Assembly (NCBI GenBank): GCA_029224785.1
Contig: JAQXVF010000017.1
Coordinates: 1-46,034 of the forward strand
Reading direction: 5' to 3'
Source: Bacillota bacterium
GTDB taxonomy: Bacteria; Bacillota; Clostridia; Oscillospirales; Oscillospiraceae
DNA length: 46,034 nt
Numbering within the stretch: position 1 is the first letter of the stretch; each line of letters opens with the position of its first letter. Positions 16,930 through 25,152 of the stretch are shown one piece after another. The notes under the pieces are model-generated. The model did no database searches. It was not told the DNA's origin and saw only the letters and a list, made by a program, of their open reading frames with translations. A program made the position numbers and the translations under genes.

Positions 16930-17160
16930 TTACTTTCCCAGATTTCCTTTTCGGGGACCATCCTGTTTTTCCTCCAGCAGGCATCTGGTCACACCATCCA
17001 GAACACGCCGCCGTTCCTCCCGGTCGTTTTTCGGCAGACTGAGAAAGAAAGCCTCATTTTCCGGGAAAATGTGATTCTCTCTCCGAATGATCGCCTGCAT
17101 TATTTCGCTCAGCTCCAGATCATCTGCCTCTTCGATGGCTCTTCGGATCATTTCCCGCAT
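16930..17160 (-). CDS. Small charged helical protein, unknown function
   Basis: A 76-residue protein with no family recognised. It is rich in Glu and Arg, with a likely long helix at the start (REMIRRAIEEADDLELSEIM) and the segment LPKNDREERRRVLDGVTRCL. There is no signal peptide or membrane segment. ATG at 17160 is chosen because GGAGGG lies 8 nt upstream; an open frame upstream of it contains this SD. It is divergent from an HTH gene, and its promoter (17216-17244) is overlapped by an inverted repeat. That arrangement suggests repression by the HTH protein. A link to the S10 operon downstream on the same strand is possible, but that operon has its own promoter. Confidence 0.7.
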   Translation of the reverse strand: MREMIRRAIEEADDLELSEIMQAIIRRENHIFPENEAFFLSLPKNDREERRRVLDGVTRCLLEEKQDGPRKGNLGK

Positions 17161-17202
17161 AACAGAATCCCTCCGCATCCATTAGTATTATTATACGAAC
17201 AC

Positions 17203-17229
17203 TATCATTGGCATTATTTTGCCACGATA
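17203..17229. promoter_or_regulatory. Operator-like inverted repeat in the divergent HTH/small-protein region
   Basis: TATCATTGGCA (17203-17213) and TGCCACGATA (17220-17229) form a near-perfect inverted repeat with one indel; the flanks CACTATC and CATTATC extend it with one mismatch. It overlaps the -10 box (17216-17221) of the minus-strand small gene and lies 40 nt before the HTH start. This is a likely binding site for the HTH protein. Confidence 0.65.
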
Positions 17230-17244
17230 ATGGAAACAAGTCAA
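17216..17244 (-). promoter_or_regulatory. Promoter of the small helical protein
   Basis: Minus strand: -35 TTGACT (17239-17244), 17-nt spacer, -10 CAAAAT (17216-17221). The inverted repeat at 17203-17229 covers the -10 box. A TATAAT at 17190-17195 also exists, but it has no -35 box. Confidence 0.55.
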
Positions 17245-17268
17245 GTGTAGACAGGGGATGTTTTGTTT

Positions 17269-17481
17269 ATGATCGAATATAGCCGCTTATGGAAGACCAT
17301 GAAAGCCCGGGGTGTCACCCAATATGACCTGTATACCCATTTCAATGTAAATCGGGCACAGATCAACCGGCTTCGCCACAACCAAAATGTGGAGGTCAAC
17401 ACCATTGACAAGCTCTGCAACATTCTGCACTGCCGTGTGGAGGACATTATGGAGCATATCCCGGATGAGAACTGTTTCTGA
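17269..17481 (+). CDS. Small XRE-type HTH transcriptional regulator
   Basis: A 70-residue single-domain helix-turn-helix protein of the Cro/CI type: YSRLWKTMKARGVTQYDLYT (helices 1-2), then FNVNRAQINRLRHNQNVEVN (recognition helix region) and TIDKLCNILHCRVEDIMEHI, the common XRE ending. ATG at 17269 has AGGGGA about 10 nt upstream; a TTG two codons earlier is a less likely start. Divergent from the small protein gene with an operator-like repeat between, so autoregulation and repression of its neighbour are likely. Targets unknown. Confidence 0.9.
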   Translation: MIEYSRLWKTMKARGVTQYDLYTHFNVNRAQINRLRHNQNVEVNTIDKLCNILHCRVEDIMEHIPDENCF

Positions 17482-17490
17482 CTCAGTTCA

Positions 17491-17541
17491 TCGGATGAGA
17501 ATCGAGTGCGCCGCCCAGAGGGGCCGGATCATCCGGTTTTC
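17491..17541 (+). terminator. Weak terminator after the HTH gene
   Basis: CGGATGA near 17492 can pair with TCATCCG near 17529-17535, with an inner GC-rich stem (CCGCCC AGA GGGG), followed by TTTTCGTT. It resembles the rsgA/RHH terminator at 17906-17946 base for base over much of its length. Confidence 0.5.
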
Positions 17542-17615
17542 GTTGGAGGGGGGTTGCCCTTTCTCAAGCCAATCTTCGTGCGGACGCACTCAGGATATCC
17601 ATTGTAGTATACTTA

Positions 17616-17635
17616 TGCAATGATAACAATTGGCA
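17616..17635. promoter_or_regulatory. Second operator-like site upstream of the RHH gene
   Basis: TGCAATGATA (17616-17625) and ATTGGCA (17629-17635) closely match the half-sites of the repeat at 17203-17229 (TGCCAATGATA and ATTGGCA). They are arranged as an imperfect palindrome in the 228-nt gap before the RHH gene. This could let the HTH protein control the RHH gene too. Confidence 0.4.
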
Positions 17636-17709
17636 TTTTCATCCTATTTATACATGAGTAATTATATGTTTTTCCATATACTTACGTTAGTATAAATTCC
17701 GGTGATGAT

Positions 17710-17913
17710 ATGAAACATCCGAAATACTACGATTCCCAGAAAGAGGCAACCGCAAGGTACAACCGGAAGGCTTATGACCGGATCAATGTGATTGTCAAAA
17801 AGGGGCAGCGGCAGATCATCAAGGATTTTGCCGCCAGCCAGGGCAAAAGCCTGAACCGCTTTATTTGCGATGCCATCGACGCCGAAATGAAGAAGCAGGC
17901 AAAAACCGAGTGA
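17710..17913 (+). CDS. Ribbon-helix-helix (Arc/MetJ-like) DNA-binding protein
   Basis: A 67-residue protein. After a polar N terminus (KHPKYYDSQKEATARYNRKA) comes the RHH fold: strand YDRINVIVKKG (22-32), helix QRQIIKDFAASQG and helix SLNRFICDAIDAEMKKQ. RHH proteins of this size are dimeric repressors or antitoxins. No toxin gene lies next to it (rsgA follows on the other strand), so an antitoxin role is not supported here. ATG at 17710 has GGTGATG close upstream. AT-rich upstream DNA contains operator-like half-sites shared with the HTH region and the repeated TATACTTA(T/C)G at about 17608 and 17678. Confidence 0.85.
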   Translation: MKHPKYYDSQKEATARYNRKAYDRINVIVKKGQRQIIKDFAASQGKSLNRFICDAIDAEMKKQAKTE

Positions 17914-17946
17914 ACCACCCCAAAGGGCTGGATCACTCGGTTTTTT
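17901..17946. terminator. Bidirectional terminator between the RHH gene and rsgA
   Basis: CCGAGTGA (17906-17913) pairs with TCACTCGG (17933-17940), with an inner CCA/TGG stem, flanked by AAAAA on the left and TTTTTT on the right. It works in both directions, ending the RHH transcript and the long cdaA-rsgA operon. The RHH stop codon is part of the stem. Confidence 0.85.
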
Positions 17947-17976
17947 CTGTCCGTGGTCTGGGGATCGTTTTCCCTA

Positions 17977-18864
17977 TCACGGTTTGCGTTCCCAGACCTT
18001 GATCTGTTCCGCTTTTTCATACAGACGAAGATAGCTTTCGTACCGGGTCCTCTCGATTTTCCCGTCTTTCAGCGCTTTCGTCACCTGACAGCCCGGCTCC
18101 GCCCGGTGGGAGCAGTCCCGGAACTGGCAGCCCCCCAGGAAGGGAGCAAAATCCGGAAATGCATACTGGAGATTTTCCTTCAGGATCAGCTCCATCATGT
18201 CCGTGTCAAAGGAGGAAAAGCCCGGGGTGTCCGCCACATAGGTGCTTTCATCCAGAGGATAGAGCTGGACGTGCCGGGTGGTATGTCTGCCCCGGCCCAG
18301 CTTTTCGGAGACCTCGCCGGTTTTCAGCTCCAGCTCCGGGCAAAGCCGGTTGAGGATGCTGCTTTTGCCTACGCCGGAGTTTCCCGTAAAGGCCGTCAGC
18401 TTCCCGGACACCGCATGCCGCAGCTCTTCGATCCCCTCGCCGGTCTCCGCGCTGGTGGGGATGACCCAATAGCCTGCATTCCGGTAGATGCGGATCAGGT
18501 CCACCGCCGGATCCAGGTCGCATTTGTTGACGCACAGGATCACCGGCACCCCCTGATCTCCTGCAATGGCAGTCACCCGGTCAACGAGAAAGGGATCCGT
18601 CACCGGATTTACATTGGCGGCAAACACCACCAGCGCGTCCACATTGGCAATGGCCGGGCGGATGAACCGGTTCCTGCGGGGAAGAATGGCTTCCACCATT
18701 CCTCTGCCGTGATCGGCGGTGATCTCCACCCAGTCCCCCACCAGAGGGCTGTCCGACAGACGGAGCCTGCCTCTCGGCTGGCAGGAGATATCCCCGGACG
18801 GGGTGCGGACCAGATACCGGCCGCTGACCGACTGGAGGATCCTTCCCTCTTCCCGTTTATTCAT
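17977..18864 (-). CDS. rsgA: Ribosome small subunit-dependent GTPase A
   Basis: Late 30S assembly GTPase. The 295-residue product has an N-terminal OB fold and a circularly permuted GTPase: NKCD (113-116) comes before the P-loop GNSGVGKSS (161-169) and DTPG (212-215). A C-terminal zinc domain follows, with Cys246, Cys251, His253 and Cys259. ATG at 18864 overlaps the prkC stop; TTG codons just upstream are alternative starts. It is the last gene of the operon. Coupling to prkC is conserved in Firmicutes, and RsgA is known there as a kinase substrate. Confidence 0.97.
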   Translation of the reverse strand: MNKREEGRILQSVSGRYLVRTPSGDISCQPRGRLRLSDSPLVGDWVEITADHGRGMVEAILPRRNRFIRPAIANVDALVVFAANVNPVTDPFLVDRVTAIAGDQGVPVILCVNKCDLDPAVDLIRIYRNAGYWVIPTSAETGEGIEELRHAVSGKLTAFTGNSGVGKSSILNRLCPELELKTGEVSEKLGRGRHTTRHVQLYPLDESTYVADTPGFSSFDTDMMELILKENLQYAFPDFAPFLGGCQFRDCSHRAEPGCQVTKALKDGKIERTRYESYLRLYEKAEQIKVWERKP

Positions 18865-21109
18865 TGGCAACAAACACCACCTGCTGCGTCATATAGAACT
18901 CGTCGTTGATATACAGGTCAAAAACCTCCGTTCCGCTTCCGGTCAGCGTCACAGTGATGCTTCTGGCACCGGCGATGACGGTAATGTCGTTGACCACCTT
19001 CTGGTTGTCCTTCCGGATGCTCAGGACAAAGTCCTTATCCGACTCCGGCAGGTTGACCACCACATCCTTGCTAACGGGCGGCTCCGTGGGATCGGTTCCG
19101 GGAGCGGTGCTTTCCTCCGTCTTCCGGGAGATCCGCAGCTTGATGAGGGTGGTCACATCCAGCTCCACATCCGGCTCATAGTTCTGCTCCAGCACAATGC
19201 CGTCTTCTTCGGTGCTGTCCACCTCGTCCACTTCGATATTATTGAAGCCGTAGCCCCGCAGCATACTCAGCGCCGTTTCCACCTTATATCCCAACACCTT
19301 GGGCATCTTCGCCTTGATCACCCCGGTGCCGGCACTGACCCACAGGGTCACCGTGTCGCCCTGGGCCACCTCTTCCCCGGCGGCAGGCTCCGTGCGGGTC
19401 ACCCGACCCTCTTTGATGGTTTCGCTGTTCTCCTCCTTTACCAGGATGTGGATCCCCATATCCAGGCCGTTGAGGTATTTTTCCGCATATTCCTGGCTGA
19501 CATCGGTGAGATTCTCCATGCGCTTCACCACCGAGCCGATCCAAATCGTCACCGTCTGGCCGGGGTTCAGTACCTCTCCTTCTCCGGGGCTGGTGCGGAT
19601 GACCTTTCCCGCCATGTCAGCGCCGCCGTTCTCTTCCGTTACCGTAATCTCCAGGTCCAGCCCCAGGCCGTCCAGGAACTGCTCCGCCTGGTCCCGGCTC
19701 AGTCCCGTCAGGTTCTCCATGGTCTTTTCCTGAGGCTCCGGCCCCAGGCTGACGGTGATATACACCTTGGTTCCGGGAACCACCCGGTCACCGGCATCCG
19801 GCTGCTGCTGGATGATCCGGTCCTTCAGGTAGGTTTCGTGGTAGACCTTGTCCTTCAGAACGATGGTGATGCCCTCATAGTTGGGCAGCATGGTGTAATC
19901 CTTGTCCAGCAGGCTGGGGACATCCACCTTTTCCGGCTCCTGGTTGAACAGGTTTCCGTTTGCCAGCGTCACCAGGAAGATAACGATGGCCAGCACCGCC
20001 ACCAGCGAGCACGCCACAATGGCCACCGTGGCCGCCCGGCTCTGCCGTTCTTCCCGGCGCACCCGCTGCCGTTCCCGCTGCTGGGCAGTGGGAGCCGGCT
20101 GTCTGGGAGCGGGATCGGATCGGTCCGTGTTGACAATCCGTCCTGTTCCGGTCATGCCGGCTGTTCCGGGACGGCTGCCCGCCACCCGCTCTGCCGTTGT
20201 GCGGACCGCCTGGGTGTTGATGGGCATGGTCAGCACCTTGTCCGGATCCTCCCGGACGGCATGACTGCTTCCGAACAGCATGGACGGTTCCTTGCGGAAG
20301 GCCTCCATATCGTTGAGCATGGCCGTTGCCGATTCGTAGCGGTCCGCCACATCGTGAGCCATGGCTTTCATAATGATCTGTTCCAATCCGGCAGGCAGAT
20401 TGGGATTCCAGACAGAGGGCTTCACCGCTCCGCCGTTGATGTGCTTGATGGCAATGGCCACCGGGGTCTCTCCGTCATAGGGGGGTCTGCCGGTGATCAT
20501 CTCGTACATCACCACGCCCAGAGAGTAAATGTCCGATCGGTTGTCCACCCGGCCGCCCTTGGCCTGCTCCGGCGAGATGTAGTGCACGGAGCCCAGGGCT
20601 TCCTTGGTCAGGGTGTTGCTTTTGCTCATGACCTGGGCAATGCCGAAGTCAGCCACCTTCACCGATCCGTTTTTCAGCACCATCACGTTGTGGGGCTTGA
20701 TATCCCGGTGGACGATGCCCCGGCTGTGGGCGTGCTCCAGTGCTTTGGCGATCTGCATACCGAAATGGAGGGTCTCCTTCCAGTTGAGCACGCCTTTCTT
20801 TTCCATATACTGCTTCAGGGTGATGCCATCGATCAGTTCCATAACGATGTAATCCGCCTCGACGGTGCTGGACACGTCATACACCTGCACGATGTTCGGA
20901 TGGCTCAGCATGGCAACTGCCTGGCTCTCCGCGTGGAATCTTCTGCGGAACTCCTCGTCCTGAGACAGGTCATCCTTCAGGATTTTGATGGCTACCAGCC
21001 GGTTGAGCCGGTGGCACCTCGCTTTATAAACAACGGCCATTCCGCCGGTACCGATGATCTCCAGGATCTCATAGCGGTTGTCCAGCAGCCGTCCAATAAA
21101 TCTGTCCAT
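18857..21109 (-). CDS. prkC: Serine/threonine protein kinase with PASTA domains (PrkC/Stk1 type)
   Basis: A 750-residue membrane kinase that senses cell-wall fragments through its outer PASTA domains and controls growth and division. Kinase domain, residues 13-270: glycine loop GTGGMAVV (20-27), Lys42, HRDIKPHN (134-141), DFG (154-156). A basic linker leads to one membrane helix (about 360-382). Three to four PASTA-like repeats follow (about 392-665; each pattern resembles GLSRDQAEQFLDGLGL then P-G--V). The last ~60 residues (DVVVNLPESDKDFVLSIRKD onward) form an extra beta-rich domain. It follows the phosphatase gene by 19 nt. Confidence 0.96.
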   Translation of the reverse strand: MDRFIGRLLDNRYEILEIIGTGGMAVVYKARCHRLNRLVAIKILKDDLSQDEEFRRRFHAESQAVAMLSHPNIVQVYDVSSTVEADYIVMELIDGITLKQYMEKKGVLNWKETLHFGMQIAKALEHAHSRGIVHRDIKPHNVMVLKNGSVKVADFGIAQVMSKSNTLTKEALGSVHYISPEQAKGGRVDNRSDIYSLGVVMYEMITGRPPYDGETPVAIAIKHINGGAVKPSVWNPNLPAGLEQIIMKAMAHDVADRYESATAMLNDMEAFRKEPSMLFGSSHAVREDPDKVLTMPINTQAVRTTAERVAGSRPGTAGMTGTGRIVNTDRSDPAPRQPAPTAQQRERQRVRREERQSRAATVAIVACSLVAVLAIVIFLVTLANGNLFNQEPEKVDVPSLLDKDYTMLPNYEGITIVLKDKVYHETYLKDRIIQQQPDAGDRVVPGTKVYITVSLGPEPQEKTMENLTGLSRDQAEQFLDGLGLDLEITVTEENGGADMAGKVIRTSPGEGEVLNPGQTVTIWIGSVVKRMENLTDVSQEYAEKYLNGLDMGIHILVKEENSETIKEGRVTRTEPAAGEEVAQGDTVTLWVSAGTGVIKAKMPKVLGYKVETALSMLRGYGFNNIEVDEVDSTEEDGIVLEQNYEPDVELDVTTLIKLRISRKTEESTAPGTDPTEPPVSKDVVVNLPESDKDFVLSIRKDNQKVVNDITVIAGARSITVTLTGSGTEVFDLYINDEFYMTQQVVFVANE

Positions 21110-21128
21110 TCGTTTTCCTCCCCCACCG

Positions 21129-21860
21129 TCACACTGCCACCATCAGGCCGGTCACGTTGTCCGGCGCGCCCCGGTTTTTGGCAATGTCCAAAAGACGCTG
21201 GCAGCAATCTTCCTTCTGTCCGCCGTGGACCACCTCAAACAGGATCTCCTGCGGGTCCATCATGTTGGACAGGCCATCGCTGCAAAGCAGGATCACATCT
21301 TCTTTTTTCAGCGTGCAGTGGTAGAAATCTCCTTTTACCATGGTTTCCGTACCGATGGCCCGGGTGATCAGGTTCTTACCCGGATATGTACGGGCAAGCT
21401 CCGGGGTCAGGTCTCCCCGGTCCACCATCATCTGGACCACGGAGTGGTCGTGGGTCACCTGCCGGATGCCGTTTTCCCCGATCAGGTATCCCCGGCTGTC
21501 GCCTACGTTGGCAAAGACCGCCGAAGCGCCGGAGATCAGCACCGCCACCAGGGTGGTGCCCATTCCCGTAAACTCTTCAAACTGATTTGCCTGATCAAAA
21601 ACGGTATAATTGGCCAGCTTCACTGCGCCGTCCAGCACGGCTTCCATTTCCTCCGGCGACATACCGTTTTTCCAGCTTCTTTTGACTTCCTGGCTGAACA
21701 CGTCCACCGCCAGGGAGCTGGCCACATTGCCAGACTTGGCTCCGCCCATGCCGTCGCACACCACGGCCAGCAGGGCGCCCTTTCCCAGCGTCTCCAGCCC
21801 GTAGGCATCCTGATTCTGCGTCCGGACACAGCCGGCATCTGTCAAAGCCCAGAAATCCAT
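21129..21860 (-). CDS. stp: PP2C-type Ser/Thr protein phosphatase (Stp/PrpC)
   Basis: Metal-dependent phosphatase that reverses PrkC phosphorylation. The 243-residue product has DAGCVRTQNQD (8-18), VCDGMGG (34-40), a central GTTLVAVLISG, GDSRGYLIGENGI, LLCSDGLSNM and the terminal DNVTGLMVAV, all motifs of the family with the metal aspartates in place. The start is ATG at 21860, because GAGGTG lies 6 nt upstream and the family N terminus begins there; the frame is open further upstream into rlmN. The stp-prkC-rsgA order is standard. Confidence 0.96.
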   Translation of the reverse strand: MDFWALTDAGCVRTQNQDAYGLETLGKGALLAVVCDGMGGAKSGNVASSLAVDVFSQEVKRSWKNGMSPEEMEAVLDGAVKLANYTVFDQANQFEEFTGMGTTLVAVLISGASAVFANVGDSRGYLIGENGIRQVTHDHSVVQMMVDRGDLTPELARTYPGKNLITRAIGTETMVKGDFYHCTLKKEDVILLCSDGLSNMMDPQEILFEVVHGGQKEDCCQRLLDIAKNRGAPDNVTGLMVAV

Positions 21861-21870
21861 CCTGCTCACC

Positions 21871-22905
21871 TCACTTGCTTTCCGTTTGTTTCTGATATTT
21901 TTTGCGGAGCTGTCCGCAGGAGGCATCAATGTCGCCTCCAAGGCTCCTGCGCACCGTAGCCGTCACGCCTCCGTCCTCCAGAATCTTCTGGAAGGCGGCG
22001 ATTGCCTCCCGGCTGCTGGGCCTGAGGGGACTTTCCTCCACATGGTTCAGGGGGATCAGATTGAAATGCGCCGGAAGGCCCTGCAGCCGACGCAGCAGCT
22101 CTTTGGCATCCCGGGGTCTGTCGTTCACCCCGTCGATCATGGCATATTCAAAGGAAATCCGCCGGTTGGTTGCGGCATAGTACCGCCGGCACGCCTCCAG
22201 CAGCTCCTCCGACGGGTAGGCCCGGTTCACCGGCATCAGCCGGTTCCGAATCTCGTCGTTGGGCGCGTGCAGGGACACCGACAGGGTAAGCTGCAGTTTT
22301 TTGGCCGCCAGCTCGTCGATCTTCGGCACCAGGCCGCAGGTGGACAGGCTGATATGCCGCATGGAGATGTTCAGCCCCGCAGGATCATTGACCAGTTCCA
22401 AAAACCGCAGCACATTGTCCAGGTTGTCCAGCGGTTCCCCAATGCCCATCAGGACGATATGAGACACCGGCAGGCCGGAGTCCTTCTGGGTAAACAGCAC
22501 CTGGCCCAGGATTTCATGGGGTTCCAGCTTCCGCACCAGTCCTCCCAGCGTGGAGGCACAGAAGGCGCAGCCCATGCGGCAGCCCACCTCGGAAGAAACA
22601 CACACCGTATTGCCGTAGCGATAACGCATCAGAACGGTCTCCACGCAGTTGCCGTCCTCCAGCTCCCACAGGTACTTCACCGTACCGTCCCGGGCAGAGG
22701 TCTGCTTTCGCACCGCCTTGGGCACATAGATCGGGTACTCCTTTGCAAGGATCTCCCGCAGGTCCTTGGGCAGATTGGTCATTTCGTCATAGCTTCCCGC
22801 CCCTTTCTGGAGCCAGGAGAACACCTGCTTTGCCCGAAAGGCCGGCTGGCCCATTTCCTTCAGCAGGGAGCTGATCTGGGCACAATTCATGGATTGTATC
22901 TTCAT
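21871..22905 (-). CDS. rlmN: Dual-specificity RNA methyltransferase RlmN
   Basis: Radical SAM enzyme that makes 2-methyladenosine in 23S rRNA (A2503) and tRNA. The 344-residue product has the iron-sulfur motif CxxxCxxC at Cys109, Cys113 and Cys116 (CRMGCAFC). The SAM-binding motif is MGIGEPLDN, with LSTCGLVPKI and the catalytic C-terminal Cys330 (DASCGQLRKK) following. ATG at 22905 has GGAG 6 nt upstream and overlaps the rsmB stop (ATGA). A TTG seven codons earlier is the alternative. Belongs to the RlmN branch. Confidence 0.97.
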   Translation of the reverse strand: MKIQSMNCAQISSLLKEMGQPAFRAKQVFSWLQKGAGSYDEMTNLPKDLREILAKEYPIYVPKAVRKQTSARDGTVKYLWELEDGNCVETVLMRYRYGNTVCVSSEVGCRMGCAFCASTLGGLVRKLEPHEILGQVLFTQKDSGLPVSHIVLMGIGEPLDNLDNVLRFLELVNDPAGLNISMRHISLSTCGLVPKIDELAAKKLQLTLSVSLHAPNDEIRNRLMPVNRAYPSEELLEACRRYYAATNRRISFEYAMIDGVNDRPRDAKELLRRLQGLPAHFNLIPLNHVEESPLRPSSREAIAAFQKILEDGGVTATVRRSLGGDIDASCGQLRKKYQKQTESK

Positions 22906-24221
22906 GCTTTTCTCCGCATTCGGCAAATAAAGAAGCCGTCTGTGTCGTATTCCCCGGGCAGGAGCGTCAGCATACCCGTCGTGTTGGGAGGAAATCCCTC
23001 CGGAAGTCTCAGCGGCACCCTCTCAAAATCGGGCCGCCGGTCCAGAAAGGACGCCACTACCTCTTCGTTTTCCCGGCGAAGCACCGTACAGGTGGAGTAC
23101 AGCAGGGTCCCGCCGGGTTTTACATACTCTGCCTGCTGCAGCAGGATCTTCTCCTGCAGCTCGGGCAGCTTTTCCGTTTCGTGAATGTCTTTGTACCGGA
23201 TATCCGGCTTTTTCCGGATGATCCCGTAACCGGAGCAGGGTACGTCCGCAAGGACAACATCCATGCTCCCCACCCATTCCGGACGTGGCTGGGAGGCATC
23301 CTGCAGCTCCGGCCGGATGTTTTCCAGTCCCAGCCGCTCCGCTCCCAGACGAATCAGCCGGACCTTATGCTCGTATACGTCGCAGGAAACAATGGTTCCC
23401 CTGCCGTCCATTTCCATGGCAGCGGCAAAGCTCTTTCCGCCGGGGGCCGCGCAGCAGTCCAGCACCCGGATTTCCGGCGCTGCCGGAAGCTCCGCACACC
23501 GGACACACAGCCGTGCCGCCGCATCCTGCACATAGAACAGTCCCTCCCGGAAAGGGCTCAGCTTTTCCAGACTTCCGGTTCCGCTGAGCACCAGGCAGTC
23601 CGGCATCCATCCATGGGCTCTTGCCGAAACCCCTTCCTTTTCCAGCCGTTCCATCAGATCCCGGGCGGTGGTTTTCCGGGTATTGACCTGGATCACCGTG
23701 TCCGGCGCCCCGTTGTTGGCAGCCAACACAGACTCCAGCCTGTCCTGTCCCACGGATTCGGCCAGCAGATCCACCAGCTCCTGAGGATGGCTGTAGCGGA
23801 TCGCCAGGGAATCGGGCTGTTTCCGGCTGTCCCTGGTCCGGACGGCATTGCGCAGCACCCCGTTGACCAGGCCGGGAATATGTCTCTGTCCCTTGCAATA
23901 GGCTCTGGCAAGCCGAACCGACTCATTCACCGCAGCGGAGTCCGGGATCCGGTCCATTTCATCGATCTGGTACAATCCCAGATGCAGAATATCCCGCGCC
24001 ACCGGATGCAGATCCCGGAGTTTGCCGGTGAGCAGCCCGGAAAGGGAATCATCCAGCTTGGCCCGGTTCTGCACCACGCCGTAGCTCAGCCGCGTGGCCA
24101 GAGCCGCATCCCTCCGGTCCAGTCCGTCCCGCTCCAGATACTCCTTGAGGACACCGTTGGACCAGGCGCCCTGCTTTCTGCAGGCGATCAGCACATCCAG
24201 CGCCGTTTTTCTGGCAGACAT
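22902..24221 (-). CDS. rsmB: 16S rRNA (cytosine-967-C5)-methyltransferase
   Basis: Methylates C967 of 16S rRNA using SAM. The 439-residue product begins with a NusB-like RNA-binding domain (about 1-140), followed by the Rossmann methyltransferase domain: DCCAAPGGKSFAAAMEM as the SAM-binding motif, then ADVPCSGYGIIRKKPDIRY and the catalytic STCTVLRRENEE. Both conserved cysteines (PCSG and TCT) are present. ATG at 24221 has GGAGG 8 nt upstream, within the fmt end. It overlaps rlmN by 4 nt. Confidence 0.96.
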   Translation of the reverse strand: MSARKTALDVLIACRKQGAWSNGVLKEYLERDGLDRRDAALATRLSYGVVQNRAKLDDSLSGLLTGKLRDLHPVARDILHLGLYQIDEMDRIPDSAAVNESVRLARAYCKGQRHIPGLVNGVLRNAVRTRDSRKQPDSLAIRYSHPQELVDLLAESVGQDRLESVLAANNGAPDTVIQVNTRKTTARDLMERLEKEGVSARAHGWMPDCLVLSGTGSLEKLSPFREGLFYVQDAAARLCVRCAELPAAPEIRVLDCCAAPGGKSFAAAMEMDGRGTIVSCDVYEHKVRLIRLGAERLGLENIRPELQDASQPRPEWVGSMDVVLADVPCSGYGIIRKKPDIRYKDIHETEKLPELQEKILLQQAEYVKPGGTLLYSTCTVLRRENEEVVASFLDRRPDFERVPLRLPEGFPPNTTGMLTLLPGEYDTDGFFICRMRRKA

Positions 24222-24224
24222 GGC

Positions 24225-25139
24225 TTATGCCTCCAGGGGATGACCCCGGAAATAGTCCGGCGCTGCCATCCGTTTGCCGCCGTCCGCCTGAAGCTGGCGG
24301 ATCTCCAGAACACCCTGGCCGGTGGCCATCTGCAAGCCGGTTTTCGTCAGTCCCACCACCGTCCCCGCAGGCAAGTCCGTGCTGCCCGGGACCACCACGG
24401 TCTCATGGATCTTGAACCGGGTACCGCCGATTTCCGCCGTGGCGCAGGGCCAGGGGTTCAGGCCCCGGACCTGGTTGTGGATCGTCTGTGCGGGTTTTTC
24501 CCAGTCGATGGGGCTCATGGACTTGTCCAGCATAGGCGCGTAGGTAGCCTGCGCCTCATTCTGGGGAACCCCCACGGCCTCTCCCCGTTGAATTTTTCCC
24601 AGGGTGCTGCTGAGAAGCTCCGCCCCCAGCACCGCCAGTCTGTCCAGCAGCGCTCCGGCGGTCTCGTTCTCCCCGATGGGCGTTTCCGCCGTGTCAATGA
24701 TATCGCCGGCATCCATCCGGCTGCAAAGATACATGGCAGTCACGCCGGTTTTTTTGCAGCCGTCCAGCACCGCCCACTGGTACGGCGCAGAGCCCCGGTA
24801 AGCAGGCAGCAGACTGGCGTGGATGTTGATGCAGCCCTTGGGTGGGATATCCAGCACGCTCTGGGGCAGGATCCTGCCGTAGGCCACCACCGCGATCACA
24901 TCAGGCTGCAGAGCGGCAAGCTCCGCCACCGTCTCCGGGCTGCGGAAATTTTCAGGCTGGTACACCGGAAGTCCATGGGCCAGAGCCACTTCCTTCACGG
25001 CAGAGTACGCCAGCTTCATACCCCGGTTTTTCGGGCGGTCCGGCTGAGTGTAGACTGCCGTAACCTGATGCCCATCTGAAAGGATCCTTTCCAGGCAGGT
25101 TGCAGCAATGGAAGGTGTCCCCATAAAAACGACTTTCAA
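24225..25139 (-). CDS. fmt: Methionyl-tRNA formyltransferase
   Basis: Formylates initiator Met-tRNA with 10-formyl-THF. The 304-residue product begins LKVVFMGTPSIAATCLERIL and contains the active-site segment INIHASLLPAYRGSAPYQWA (catalytic Asn and His) and a C-terminal tRNA-binding domain from about 205. The start is taken as TTG at 25139, since AGGAGG lies 8 nt upstream and this is the family N terminus; an upstream ATG would add 13 residues over the SD itself. It sits 13 nt after def, its functional partner. Confidence 0.96.
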   Translation of the reverse strand: MKVVFMGTPSIAATCLERILSDGHQVTAVYTQPDRPKNRGMKLAYSAVKEVALAHGLPVYQPENFRSPETVAELAALQPDVIAVVAYGRILPQSVLDIPPKGCINIHASLLPAYRGSAPYQWAVLDGCKKTGVTAMYLCSRMDAGDIIDTAETPIGENETAGALLDRLAVLGAELLSSTLGKIQRGEAVGVPQNEAQATYAPMLDKSMSPIDWEKPAQTIHNQVRGLNPWPCATAEIGGTRFKIHETVVVPGSTDLPAGTVVGLTKTGLQMATGQGVLEIRQLQADGGKRMAAPDYFRGHPLEA

Positions 25140-25152
25140 AGCCGGTTCCTCC

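Noticed and set aside
17710..17913. RHH protein as the antitoxin of a toxin-antitoxin pair
   Set aside because: No toxin-like gene lies next to it; rsgA is on the opposite strand behind a terminator.
18719..21367. An 882-codon open frame on the plus strand
   Set aside because: Antisense to prkC, rsgA and stp. It is His-, Asp- and Leu-rich with no domain pattern, which is a shadow of GC-rich coding on the other strand.
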